Origin: Pisolithus tinctorius | Lineage: Eukaryota > Basidiomycota > Agaricomycetes > Boletales > Pisolithaceae | DNA: 64,000 nt | Direction of reading: 5' to 3' | Assembly: GCA_024663395.1 (NCBI GenBank) | Contig: JANFAH010000026.1 | Location: 248,001 to 312,000, forward strand | Shown: positions 36,641 through 47,158 of the stretch, one piece after another | Numbering within the stretch: the stretch's first letter is position 1 | How the letters are laid out: every line of letters begins with the position of its first letter | Notes under the pieces: model-generated | The model's input: the letters and a program-made list of their open reading frames with translations, nothing else | Database searches by the model: none | What the model was told of the DNA's origin: nothing | Made by a program: the position numbers and the translations under genes

Positions 36641-36923
36641 AGAGTAGCATAAGTAGATTGTGGAATTTATTTGTTTTATTTTATTTTGTGAATCTTTCGG
36701 CATTTCGAACAGGATCATCGCTAAGAAGGGAGCAGGGAAAGAGAACAAATCGACAAGAGGCTGGAGATGAGTGGAATTTTTTTTTTGTTTTTTTTTTTTG
36801 TTTTTTGTTTTGCGACGGTTTTGTTTCATATGAGACGAAGAGGGTAACTATATGAGCGAAAGGAAAAGCGAAGAAAGAGAGAAAAGAAAAGAAAAGAAAG
36901 AAAAAGATAGAGAGAAAGATGTG
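36641..36923. other. AT-rich spacer with T-rich and purine-rich tracts
   Basis: A T/G-rich low-complexity run at about 36,776-36,812 and a GA-rich run at about 36,856-36,920 lie between the ends of the antisense accessory gene and of gag-pol. No gene. Confidence 0.5.
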
Positions 36924-39900
36924 CTACTCATCTGATTTGTCCAAAGGGACACCAGCGAGTGCAGGGTCTGGTAGCGAGTCATCTTCCAAGCGATCCAAGT
37001 TGCCTGTGGAAATTCCAGTCAACTGCGTGACTTCAATACGAGAGTCGTTCCGTGGGAAATAGGGGTAAAGACGGTAGGCAGCAGAGCAGAATTTGGACAT
37101 GGCTCCATCTAATTCTGCCAGGATGTACGAGCCTCCTTTGGTACGCCGAACGACGATCATGGGGCCTAGGTAGTGTGGTTTGGTCTTGCGATCTAGTTCT
37201 CGCTCGATATGTGAGTTCCGCATGAGGATGAGTGACCCAGGTTCGAAGTCGAAGTCTTGGATGGTGTGCACAAAACGAGCGACAAAGTCTTTGACTGACG
37301 CGAAGCGGGATCTCAGAACGAGATCATGGATTTGAGCGAGGTCTTCTGGACATTTCTGGAGTTGGCGGGCACGATGGGTGATGAGTTCTGACATCGAGTA
37401 AAATTCTGCCTCAAAAGGGGCCAAGAATGTCACCTCGACAATGTCAAAAGGGAGTCTAGGTTCAACACTGTGAGCCATATAAAATGGAGAAAACCCAGTT
37501 GCCTTGTGAACCATAACCCTCTCTGCCCAGAACACCGCAGGAGCCACTTCCGACCACTTTGATGCTTCTCCTCCGCAACTCTTTACCAATGCCTCCCTCA
37601 CATCGAAATGCCGATGCTCAACAACTCCATTAGCTTGGGAGTTATAGGGTGAGATTCAGATGTGGCAAATTCCGAAGGTTTTGGAAAGCCAATCGAGAGC
37701 GAGGACATAGGGACCACCGTTGTCTGTGACAATTTCTGCAACTGCACCCCAGCGGCACAAGATCTGTTTGAAAATGAATTTTCTGATGGACTTGCCGGTC
37801 TCCACACGAAGCATAGCCCACTCTGGATAACTAGTAAGTGAACAGCAAGCTTGGGTGATGTAGCGAAATCCATTCGACTTCGGCATTAAAAATGTGTCCA
37901 TGTATGCTTTGAAGAACAGGGGCTCAGGGATGGCGATGACTGGTGGAATATGAACGCGATCCAGACGGCATAGTTGGCATTCGTGACACGACTTGACATA
38001 CCAGTGGACATCCTGCTCTAGCATAGGCCACCAGAAACGAGCCAGCAAACGCATGCAGGTCAAGAAGATACCCTTGTGCCCTAGTTCATCATGAGCCTGA
38101 CGAAGAATCCCGAGGCGCTTGTGAGAAGCAACTACTAGTTGGTGATGTCCTTGAGGCTCTTTCCTCCACAGCTCTCCTCCTTTGACAAAATACCGAGTGG
38201 CAAGACGCACCAGGCTTTCCAACTCCCCTTCCTCCAATCCTTCTGGCATCTTCTTTGTCTCCAAAAATTCCTTTACCACTCTCAACCTCTCCTCTCTCTG
38301 GATCGCTTTCTCTGAGTGTGGAATTTCCATCTCGTAGACACTCGATGAGGTTTGTTTGGAGGAGTAGATGCCTAGACTCTGTGACAAGACCGAAGGTGAG
38401 TCTGACAAGGTACTCGGAATTTCCAAAGGGTAAGGCTGGGACTCAAAACAGGCCTCCCTATGGTTCAAGAGCTCGACAGCGAAGGCTCCACACTCATCTA
38501 TCCAGTCCTCGTAGTCCTCTTCCCCATCCTCATCCTCTGCTGCTTTCAGTCTCCTTGAAAGACTGTCCAGTGCTGCATGCTTGTGTGTGGGGACATGTAT
38601 GAGCTTGAAGTCAAATAAAAGAATTCCTGCAATCCAGCGGTTGATGGTAGCATTGGGCTGTAAGTCAGGATTGTTAATCATCCCCTTCATATATTGTGAA
38701 TCAACCTTGACAACTAAATTCCGCACACTGAAAATGTGAAGTCTGATGTCATGTAAAGCACGGAAAAGACCAAAGAGCTCCAGTTTGGCTTGGCTATAAT
38801 GGCGTTCACGGTCGTTGAGAGTTATCGAGCCGAACCTTGCAGGGTAGCATTTTTCATCTTCCCCTTCCTGCATGAGGAGGTATCCTATAGCGATATTCGA
38901 GGTGTCGACTGCTAGAATAACCTTCTTATTGGAATTGTAGTCAATAGTGCATAGGGCAGGGGACGAGACGATAGCTTGGCGAAGATAGTCCATGGCTTCT
39001 TTGTGTTCGTCATGGAATTCAAAGGAGACATCTTTCTTGGTCAGCTCGACGAGGGGACATGCGTGTTTAGCGAAATCCTTGATAAAGATCCTGCAGTATG
39101 AGCAAAGACCTAAAAATCCGTGCACTTCGGTGACATTAGTGCAGTAGGGCCAATCTTTAATTTTTTGGACTTTAGCTTCGTCCAGAATTCTCCCCTCGAA
39201 CGACACCTTATGCCCAACCACTATGATAGACAGCGCGGCGATGACACATTTCTTCGCTGAGACGGTAGCTCCTGCATGACGCAGGCGATGTAAGACGCGG
39301 TTGACGTTCTGCAGATGTTCCCAGATGAAGCGTCTGATCCTGGAGTTTTGTGCAATCGTCTGGTATGTACCGTCGGAATTTTGGTAACGAGATTTGGGGC
39401 CTTTGATTGGACAATTGTCAATGAACAGGATGGTAACTTCTGGAATTTCATCCTTTAATATCCAACAGACGTCTCCGTGGAAAATTTGGATGGCATTTGT
39501 GTAGCCCATAGGTAGTTTGGTGAGTTGGAGGGTACCAATAGGGGTTTGGAAAGTAGTTAGATCATGGTATTCGTCGTGGATGGTGTGATGATCGTATCCA
39601 ACCATGAGATCTAAAATTCCGTAGACAGAGTGGCAGGCAAAAGCTTCTGCAATCGAGTCGACGAAAGGGGGAATGGCTGAATCCTGTATAGATATGGTGT
39701 TCAGAGGTTGTAAGTCATGGACCAGGTGCAGAGATTTTCTGTCCTTCTTGACTACGCAGAACCATTTCGAGCAATAGGACGAAGTAGACAGTTTGTAGAC
39801 ACCTGCGGAAATCTTTTCTTTGATTATGCCGATGACATCACGAAAAATGGCAGGAGGTATGGGGATATTCCGCTCGACCCAGGGTTTGTGGGCTAGCGTG

Positions 39901-42900
39901 GGTATCTTCAGCGGTGGAAACATATCTTCTCAGAAGGTTCCTCTTTCTGAGGCATCCCAAGCGAAGGCAGTCTCGTGTGTCTTGACCAGCCATCACACCA
40001 GATTTAACTCCATGGGCCAGAGGAACTTTGAAGGGTCCAGATCGAGCTCATCAGCCCTTTCCTGGGTGAACCTGGAGCCTGGCATGAATGGAGGAGGGTG
40101 AGTAGGTAATACAGGTAAGCCTGCGAGAGGGTCTCCAGCCTCCCGATGCTCAACCCGGAATTCCACAGGCATTGATGTCGGTACAGGCCTGACCTTCTTC
40201 GCTACAGGTTTGTATTTTAAGGTATGAAGGACAGGATCGAACTGGTAAGTAGAACATAAGGCTGAAATTGTCAGTGGTGAAACAGTAGTGCTAGTAGAAA
40301 ATAAGAAAGGGTCATTCGAAGAAATGAAACTAGAATCAAACGGGTCAACTGGGGGCATACTGTTGTTTTGTAAATCATAGAGCAATGCCGCAGCAGAATT
40401 TTGGGTAGTATCTGTAGAGAAAAGAGAAACCGGCTTCGAAGGTAACAAGGGAGAGTCAGAAACGTAGAGCAAGCACATGGAGAAAACGTTATCATGGCCT
40501 CCTCACGATCTAAACGAGTCATCAACCGACACTAAAAACCCTGCTCAGGTTGTTTCATGTGGTGACACATCTCCTTGCATGCGAAGTAGTCTTCCTCATC
40601 ATCAGAATTTACGAACTGTTGTGAGTCAAAGTGTGGAAAGGTGGTGAAAACCAACCAAAACCAACACAAAAGACAAATGTAGAGCGAGTGGTGGTGTGCC
40701 TCCATGGAACCTGGAGTGCAGAAACCTAAATGTGGGGGGAACTTCAAGTAGAGGTGCTCCTGGTGCAAGTCGTTGACGAGTTACACAGGAGAAGATGAAT
40801 GAGTGATGATTGGATGGGGGATGCTGAACAGAGCAAAGGTGTTCAGCCAAAAGGTACTTCAAGTAATGGACTTCAAGTAAACATGCTCCTTGCACAAGTC
40901 GATGACGAGTTATGCAGGAGTGGGAGGATGACTAAGCAAGACTTGCTGACTAAGTGTGGATGGAGCTTCAGATAATGAATGGTGGTGATAGACTCTTCCG
41001 AATGAGCCTCAACTACCAAGTATATGAATGATGACAGATAGACCCCTTTGTGGAGCCTCAACTGTCGACGACGAGATAGGCACTGAACTGATTGCTGGAC
41101 TGCTTCTGAATTGCTTCTTGGGTAGCTAAGTACATGGGGGTTTATATACTGTGGGGGGAGCACAGCTTGTGACAAACAAGGCACAAACACTTGGTAAGTA
41201 ATGAGTAAGGACTGAGTAATCATGATGAGTAAGCGAGAAATGAAAAGTAAGCAAGCAAGGAGGATTGGTAAGTATTGGCGATGAACAAGTCAAGGATAGT
41301 CAAAAATATCACAGAATGAGTGAAATAGAGTCAGAAACTGAGTAAGCGCACTGATATCACATTAGGGGGTGGCGATGCAAGTCAGATCTTGGCAGAGACA
41401 TCTCTAGATCCAAAGATGGCATGACAGATGGACGGTGTTTCCAGATAGGGAAGTATTAATTCCAGAATTGAAGGGCATGAGTCAGGCGTCAAAGGGGGCC
41501 AGGGCGTTGGGGGTCTGTGGGGCAATGGGAGCATACACGATCGTGTCTCCCACCCTTTCATCCTCTCAGCAAAGTTAACAAAAACTTCATGGATGGGGTT
41601 CTGATGGAGGAGGAGGAGAAGGAGGGACATCTTCTGCTGGATCTTGCAGTAGGAAGGCAAGATGCATGTCATACTTGTCATGAATGCAATCAGGGAGGCT
41701 GGAGGACAGTAGGTTATACTGCAGCTGTCGCAATGTGGGAAGAATGACGGACAAGATTGGAATAAAGACGGTGCAGGGAGCAGGGAGGAACGATCCATAT
41801 GCTTCATCAAGAGGGGAGACTGAAACGACCACATAAGACCTTTCTAACCGAGTGACAGACCTGAGGCGACCAAAGAATGTCCTTCTGGAAGTCATACTGA
41901 CAAGGAGAACATGCTGACCAAGCTGCATGGGATGGGATGGGGCTGACAATGACGGGATGAACCAGGGGGCTTCAGGACAGAAGCTGGTGGGAACTCCTGG
42001 CAGATATACATAGCCACTGTCTCTGGCAAACAAGACAAGCAAGATGATCAATGAAGAGGTGGCCATGATTGATGGACCTAGCGAAATGAGTGTCTGATGG
42101 ATGGAGTGCTGTAGAAACGCATAAGGTGTGAGGATCCTCTCCAAATTTGGAAGGAAGAATCGTGGGGCTGAGCACTTTAAGTGAGTATGCGAACCGAGTT
42201 GATATCTTTGGAAATGGTGGAGATACGACAAAAACCGGAATGCTGTACATGGGTGCTAAAAATTTTTAATGCGCACTTAACTCACTTCCTCTTTTCTCTT
42301 TAGCACTGACGACTTGATCTTGTGTGAAGGATGACTGTTCACATCCAACAGTCTTTCTATGCATGAGGCCTTTAGTCTTCATCTGCATGCATGGGCATCA
42401 TGCGCAACTTGTCAATGAGTTAGGCAGAGTCAGCTGTAACCATGTCCACAACACCTTTGGTGTGTGACACCGTGGAAGAGGCTGTAGTCTGTTTCAAGGG
42501 CGCATCGGAATTAATACCTGTCTTCCCATGTTAGGGTCACGAATCTCTAGGGACTGTTCCCTGTCAGGGAAATCTCGTAGGACACTGGTGAGCAGACAGA
42601 AGAAGGGTCGCCCGAGAAGTAGATCAAATGGAGCGTGATCAATGACCTGAATTTGGAGGTGCGCTTTGATATTCCCTATGCACAAGGACACATTCTCTAT
42701 GACACCTAGAGTACTTTCTTTGGATTGGTTAGCGGCTTCGAGAGTCATGCTCATGTCAGAACAAAGAGGAGCCCCTAAGGCCTCCCATAGTTCATGACAT
42801 AAGGCTACCACCTGACAACCACTGTCCAGAATGCATTCGACATGGAGTTTGTCCATTAAGATGCCATCGACAGCGTGTAAGGGGGCAGTAGTGAGGCCTA

Positions 42901-44908
42901 CACACTTCCCTTCGATGTCTCTGACCCAGAATTGTTCATAGGACACCCAGGTAGGTGACGCCACAGCTGTTGATGCTGTTTCCAGGCTCCCAATCGTTAT
43001 CTTCTTCGTCGCAGCCAGTTCTCGGACCTGCTTATGAATCTCCAGGCTGACAGCAAGGAGGTCTTTGGTAGAGATTTCCATCTTTGCTTCTAAGACTTGG
43101 TTTACGAGACGTCTGGTAGCAGCCACTTCATCGAAACTGCTCTGGTATCGAAATTGGGGTGCAGGAATTGTTGTAGGCTTAGATTTCCTGGGATCTGTGG
43201 GATTAGAGACGGCTGGAGTTTTACTAACGGTTGGGTTCTCTGTAACATGGACAGGATCGTTTGGAATGGAATTAACGACTGGCCTGGGGGTGGATGACGC
43301 ATTAGCAGGTGCTGGACTTGTTGCGGGGTTTCACTGACGGCGGGCCGGAATTTCTACACCATCGAAACGAGCAGCCTTCTTCTTCTTGATATTATTTTTC
43401 AATTCTTCTACTTGCACATAAGCTCTTGCCAGGGCACGTTGGTCTTCTTCATCAGCATTGCTCTCTAGTTCTTCGTCGATTAGGTAGGAGGAGGGATGTA
43501 GGTCAACCTGAAACTCTGCGGATTCTTCATTAGTGAAGAACATCGTGCTGACGAGATGAGGTGGGGTATCACATCCTTGAGATGAGTTCGATGACTGGCT
43601 AGGACATTGTATGGAGACAAGGTTTGCTGAAGCGATGATAGAATTGCACATGGCGAGGAAGTTGTCGATCTTTTCTTTAAAGTTCCGGCCAGCAGCCATC
43701 CTGGGAATGTCAGAACCATCAGGCATAAATACTCTTCCCCCAATCAGGGTGCATTTCCCAGCTTGTACGTATTCACGACACAGTGCACACTCTGCTGTAT
43801 GGTGACCATCGGTGCTCCCGCAGAAGAAACACCATGGGTCAAAAGAGCGATGGAATTGGGCCTCTTGACCTTGCTGAGGGGGCGACGTGTCGGTAGGTTG
43901 TTGGGTGACTTGGATGTACTCGCATTTTAAGATAGTGGGGACAGTTGACGACGAAGGGGGTGCAGAGTTCTGGGGAAACAAAGCCGACAAATCAGGCTGG
44001 GGGAGATTTCGTTTTGCTCCACTGAGCAGGTAGTTAGCGTGCTTGTAGACCAGATTGAACTCCCAAGGTTCGTCGATGTCGTGATCTAGATCTGAAAGTT
44101 GCAATCGCATAAGCAAGGAATTCCGGAACCTTGGGGGAAACCCCTCAAGGAATTTCTCATTGATGTAGTCTTCAGGGAGCTTCTTCTTCTTCTGGATGAG
44201 GCCCAGGATGCATCAGAATTCCCAGACGTATTTACCGAGATCTTCCAGCAATCCCATAGGTTTCTGGACTTGATGGTAGAGTAGGGTTTCCAGGTCGGCT
44301 TTGGTATAGTGGCGATCTTGCACCGAGGCACCTGGGTAGTAGTTCAGGAGTTCTTTGGAAAACATGTCCCAGTCATTGAAGCTGTTGGTTGCAGCATCTA
44401 AGGTGGACCAAAATTCCGCCTCATTGTGATTGGCATAACGGATGACCCAGTGGATTTTATCTCTTCTGGTGTCAAGGCCAGCTTCGACGCAGAGTTGTTC
44501 GACATCTTCAAGGTAGCGAGTGATGTCTTCAGTACGACTGGAAAACTTTGGGGCTTTGTTAGAGCCCCTAAGTGGCATGTCTCTAGCTCCGGACATTATG
44601 CGAACGGATGCGGAATTTAAGAGTGGGGCGACTGAGGTATTCTGAGTGGGAACTTGGGCTGGGGAAACGATAGTGGGATTTAAAGTGAGCGATTGCGAAG
44701 GGATAAGGAGTTGTTCAGCAGCGAGTTCGGAATTACTAGATGACAAGGGCAAAGAAGAGGTTAGTTCTGAGGGAGGCGAAAGTTCTTGATGCTCTGTGGG
44801 AGGATCGAAGGGTTCGTCAAAGTCAAAACCTCCTGGAAACGCTGGGTAAAATGCTGGGGACTCTGGGCTCTGGAAGATCTCGTCTAACCTGAGATCTGAG
44901 TCTGACAA
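36924..44908 (-). pseudogene. Gypsy gag-pol polyprotein, inactivated by TGA codons and an LTR insertion
   Basis: One long frame. Gag (44.9-43.3 kb) has RTEDITRYLEDVEQLCVEAG and a zinc knuckle CFFCGSTDGHHTAEC. The protease region has HVECILDSGCQVVAL and DLLLGRPFF near 42.6-42.9 kb. RT begins at FPPLKIPTLAHKPWVERNIP (39.92 kb) with DLMVGYDHHTIHDEY and LPMGYTNAIQIFHGDV; the YIDD box reads FIDN. RNase H has AVDTSNIAIGYLLMQEGE. Integrase has HDELGHKGIFLTCMRLLARF, CHECQLC and DTFLMPKSNGFRYI, then EIVTDNGGPYVLALDWLSKT and, after a stop, SPYNSQANGVVEHRHFDV. In-frame stops at 44,213, 43,331, 42,494, 39,993, 39,930 and 37,656 are all TGA, with no frameshift among the segments compared. A solo LTR (40,620-42,469) separates protease and RT. 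Confidence 0.92.
40620..42469 (-). mobile_element. Solo LTR, family A copy 2 (1.85 kb), inserted in the Gypsy element
   Basis: Same TG..CA ends as the copy at 28,420. Flanks are CTGT (40,616-40,619) and CCGT (42,470-42,473), one C/T difference at a CpG. This copy keeps more CpG than copy 1 and preserves a 214-codon minus-strand frame (41,587-42,231) that is cut to 138 codons in the other three copies by CGA to TGA. Confidence 0.8.
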
Positions 44909-45080
44909 GTGTGGCTCTGAAATATCTCTAGGATCAGATACTGGAATTAAGATTTCTGATGAGGAAATAGATAGTCTGCAGAAGGGCTCTAGGAGCTCTT
45001 CGAGTTTGGTTCTTTGACGAGTGGGTTGTAAGGATCTCCTTTCCAGATCTACAGACCCCTCGCAGTGGGCTCCAAAATGA

Positions 45081-46086
45081 TGTGGGACACTACTTCTGGG
45101 TAGTGTGCAAATAGGGGAAAGCTGTAGGGAAAATCCCTAGGCTTGACCCAAGGGGTGCTGAGTAGGAAGGAGATGTAGAATGCGATGGTAGAGTCAGTCG
45201 AAGAGTCGAATGTGGGTCACGGAATTTAATTCCGCAGAGTCGAGGGAAGGGACAGACTTGCTTTTGAAATTCCAGATGACGATCTTGCACCCAGGAAGTA
45301 ACTCCAAGACGAATTAAGTGCGTGGGAGAGGCAACGAGTACTAATGGAACAAGGACACAAAGACCCAGTAGACACAGTAGATGCAAAGACACAGATACAC
45401 AGCAGACACAGAGGACATGAAGACTCTTTGAACTCTTTAGACTCACACTAGATGCAGAATGTGGGTCCCAAAAGAGATTATTCTCATTTCATCGCTGAGG
45501 CGGGATTATATAGTACATGGATAGTAAGGTACTGATCGGAGAAATGTGGGGCGGGAGAAGCAAAACTCTGAAAAATAAAGGGGACGACGTGTCAGACGTC
45601 AAAGCCATACAGCAACGTGTGAAAACAAACTGTAAGGTAGTAACTGAGAAATACAACAGGAAAGATGGGTATCTTCCGACAGGATGAGTGTACACTGTAC
45701 CATAGAGTGGAACGCGAAGGGTAGAGGCCATAGGTAGAAAGGGGTTCTTGCTTTGCGGAGAAAGGTTCGTGGGAAAGGAATGAGAGGGGTAACCAGAGTT
45801 TTTACTGATGATCTGCATGGTTTCCCAGCTATGTGGTGAGGCGAGGGTTGAAGTGGCATGACTGCGGAATTCCGGATAGACGTATGTCAGGTTGACGTTG
45901 ATGTGGAACTTCGGGACGATGACTGGTGTGTGTTATTGATGGACCGGGGAGCTCCGAAGGTTTGACAGGCGAGGCAGCACACAAGGCAGATGGGATAATT
46001 CTGAAGACGATAGATGTGGATGGTAACGGTGGAATTTTGGTGTTGGCATCCCTATTTCGGCCTCAGGGAGTATACTACTCCCTACA
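45081..46086 (-). repeat. 5' LTR of the Gypsy element
   Basis: In minus orientation TGTAGGGAGTAGTATACTCC to GTGTCCCACA, followed after 7 bases by the PBS-like TGGAGCCCAC. Confidence 0.92.
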
Positions 46087-47023
46087 GCGCCCATTTCTAA
46101 CAGCATCCGTACTTAGATACTTCCGCAAAATGGTTACAATCTTTGCTTCTGAACCCTTCTATTCGAAGCATGTATCACTCCCATTCGCTTCTTCAACTAC
46201 TACTGTCCACCCAAAAATCATGCGGAGTCATAGGTTCTGGCCATACTTCAAGGATGCAATTGGTGCCATCAATGGCAGTCATATTCCCGCTTCCCTGCCA
46301 CTTCATGACCACACCGCATACTGCAACTGAAAGGGCACCATGTCCCAGAACTGCATGTTTGCCTGTGACTTTGGCATGAATTTCACTTATGTATTGACTG
46401 GCTGGGAGGGTTCAGCTACAGATGCACGAATTTTCCAGGAAGCATGTGCATCAAGCCTCAATATTCCCCAAGGAAAGTATCTCCTTGGCAATGCTGGTTT
46501 CCCATTGTCAGAAGGAGTCCTCATACCTTACCGCTGCACACACTATCACCTGGCAGAGTGGCGACAAGCATCATTAAGGTATGCATTTACTGCATGATTG
46601 ATATCCATTTACTTCCTGTTTTACAGGCCTGCAAACAAAGAAGAGCTTTTCAATTTGTGTCACTCGTCTGCATGGAATGTTGTCAAATGAATCTTTGGTG
46701 TCATCAAGCATTGTTTCCAAATTCTTCTTCTCCCTCCAGAATATCCTATTGAGATCCAGGCGCTCATTCCTGTTGCCCTATGCATTATCCACAATTTAAT
46801 TATGTCGCACGAATGGGATCCAGATGCTGATGGAGAAATGCCGGAGGGGGATAGTGGAGGTGATGGGGGTACTGGGGAAGTTGGCGACATCGAGCAAGAA
46901 GAAAGCGCGCTATCAGGGGATGATGAGGGAGACAATGACCCTCAAGAATTATCAGCCAGGGCATTGCATGATTCTATTGCTGAGGCAATGTGGCATGACT
47001 ACCAGGAGTATCTGCAGAAGTGA
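46087..47023 (+). pseudogene. Harbinger DDE transposase, catalytic part after the Gypsy insertion
   Basis: Continues with RPFLTASVLRYFRKMVTIF, then FWPYFKDAIGAINGSHIPA, DFGMNFTYVLTGWEGSATDA and GKYLLGNAGFPLSEGVLIPY. After an intron (46,579-46,626) come PANKEELFNLCHSSAWNVV, ALIPVALCIIHNLIMSHEWD and an acidic tail ending YLQK at 47,023. In the DDE_Tnp_4 family the first catalytic Asp sits in AIDG, here AING, and the Glu follows NVV, here Lys; both changes are single G to A steps in a CG context. Two stops (after DHTAYCN and after NVVK) are TGA where Arg is expected. The enzyme is dead. Confidence 0.82.
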
Positions 47024-47158
47024 GGGCAAACTTGATCGTAGAGATTGTTTTATGTACACTTTTCTCACTTTCTAAATGAATATCTCTGGATCATTCTTTG
47101 CATAACAAAACAGCAGGTCAGATAAATTGCGAGCAGGGATACAAACATGATGGAGGTA

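Larger units (their letters stand above)
33772..46086 (-). mobile_element. Full-length Ty3/Gypsy retrotransposon with 1006-bp LTRs
   Basis: Two 1006-bp direct repeats (33,772-34,777 and 45,081-46,086) with TG..CA ends bracket gag-pol on the minus strand. After the 5' LTR (45,081-46,086 in reverse) a PBS-like TGGAGCCCACTGCGAGGGG lies 7 bases inside. A G-rich tract precedes the 3' LTR near 34,780. Gag, protease, RT, RNase H and integrase occur in the Gypsy order. An antisense ORF sits between integrase and the 3' LTR. The flanking target duplication is not clean (GTGC on the left, GCGC on the right, compatible with one CpG transition). A solo LTR is inserted between protease and RT. Confidence 0.92.

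Noticed and set aside
42494..42496. Programmed stop or readthrough signal between gag-protease and RT
   Set aside because: It is one of six scattered TGA codons fitting CpG decay, and the solo LTR next to it is a later insertion.
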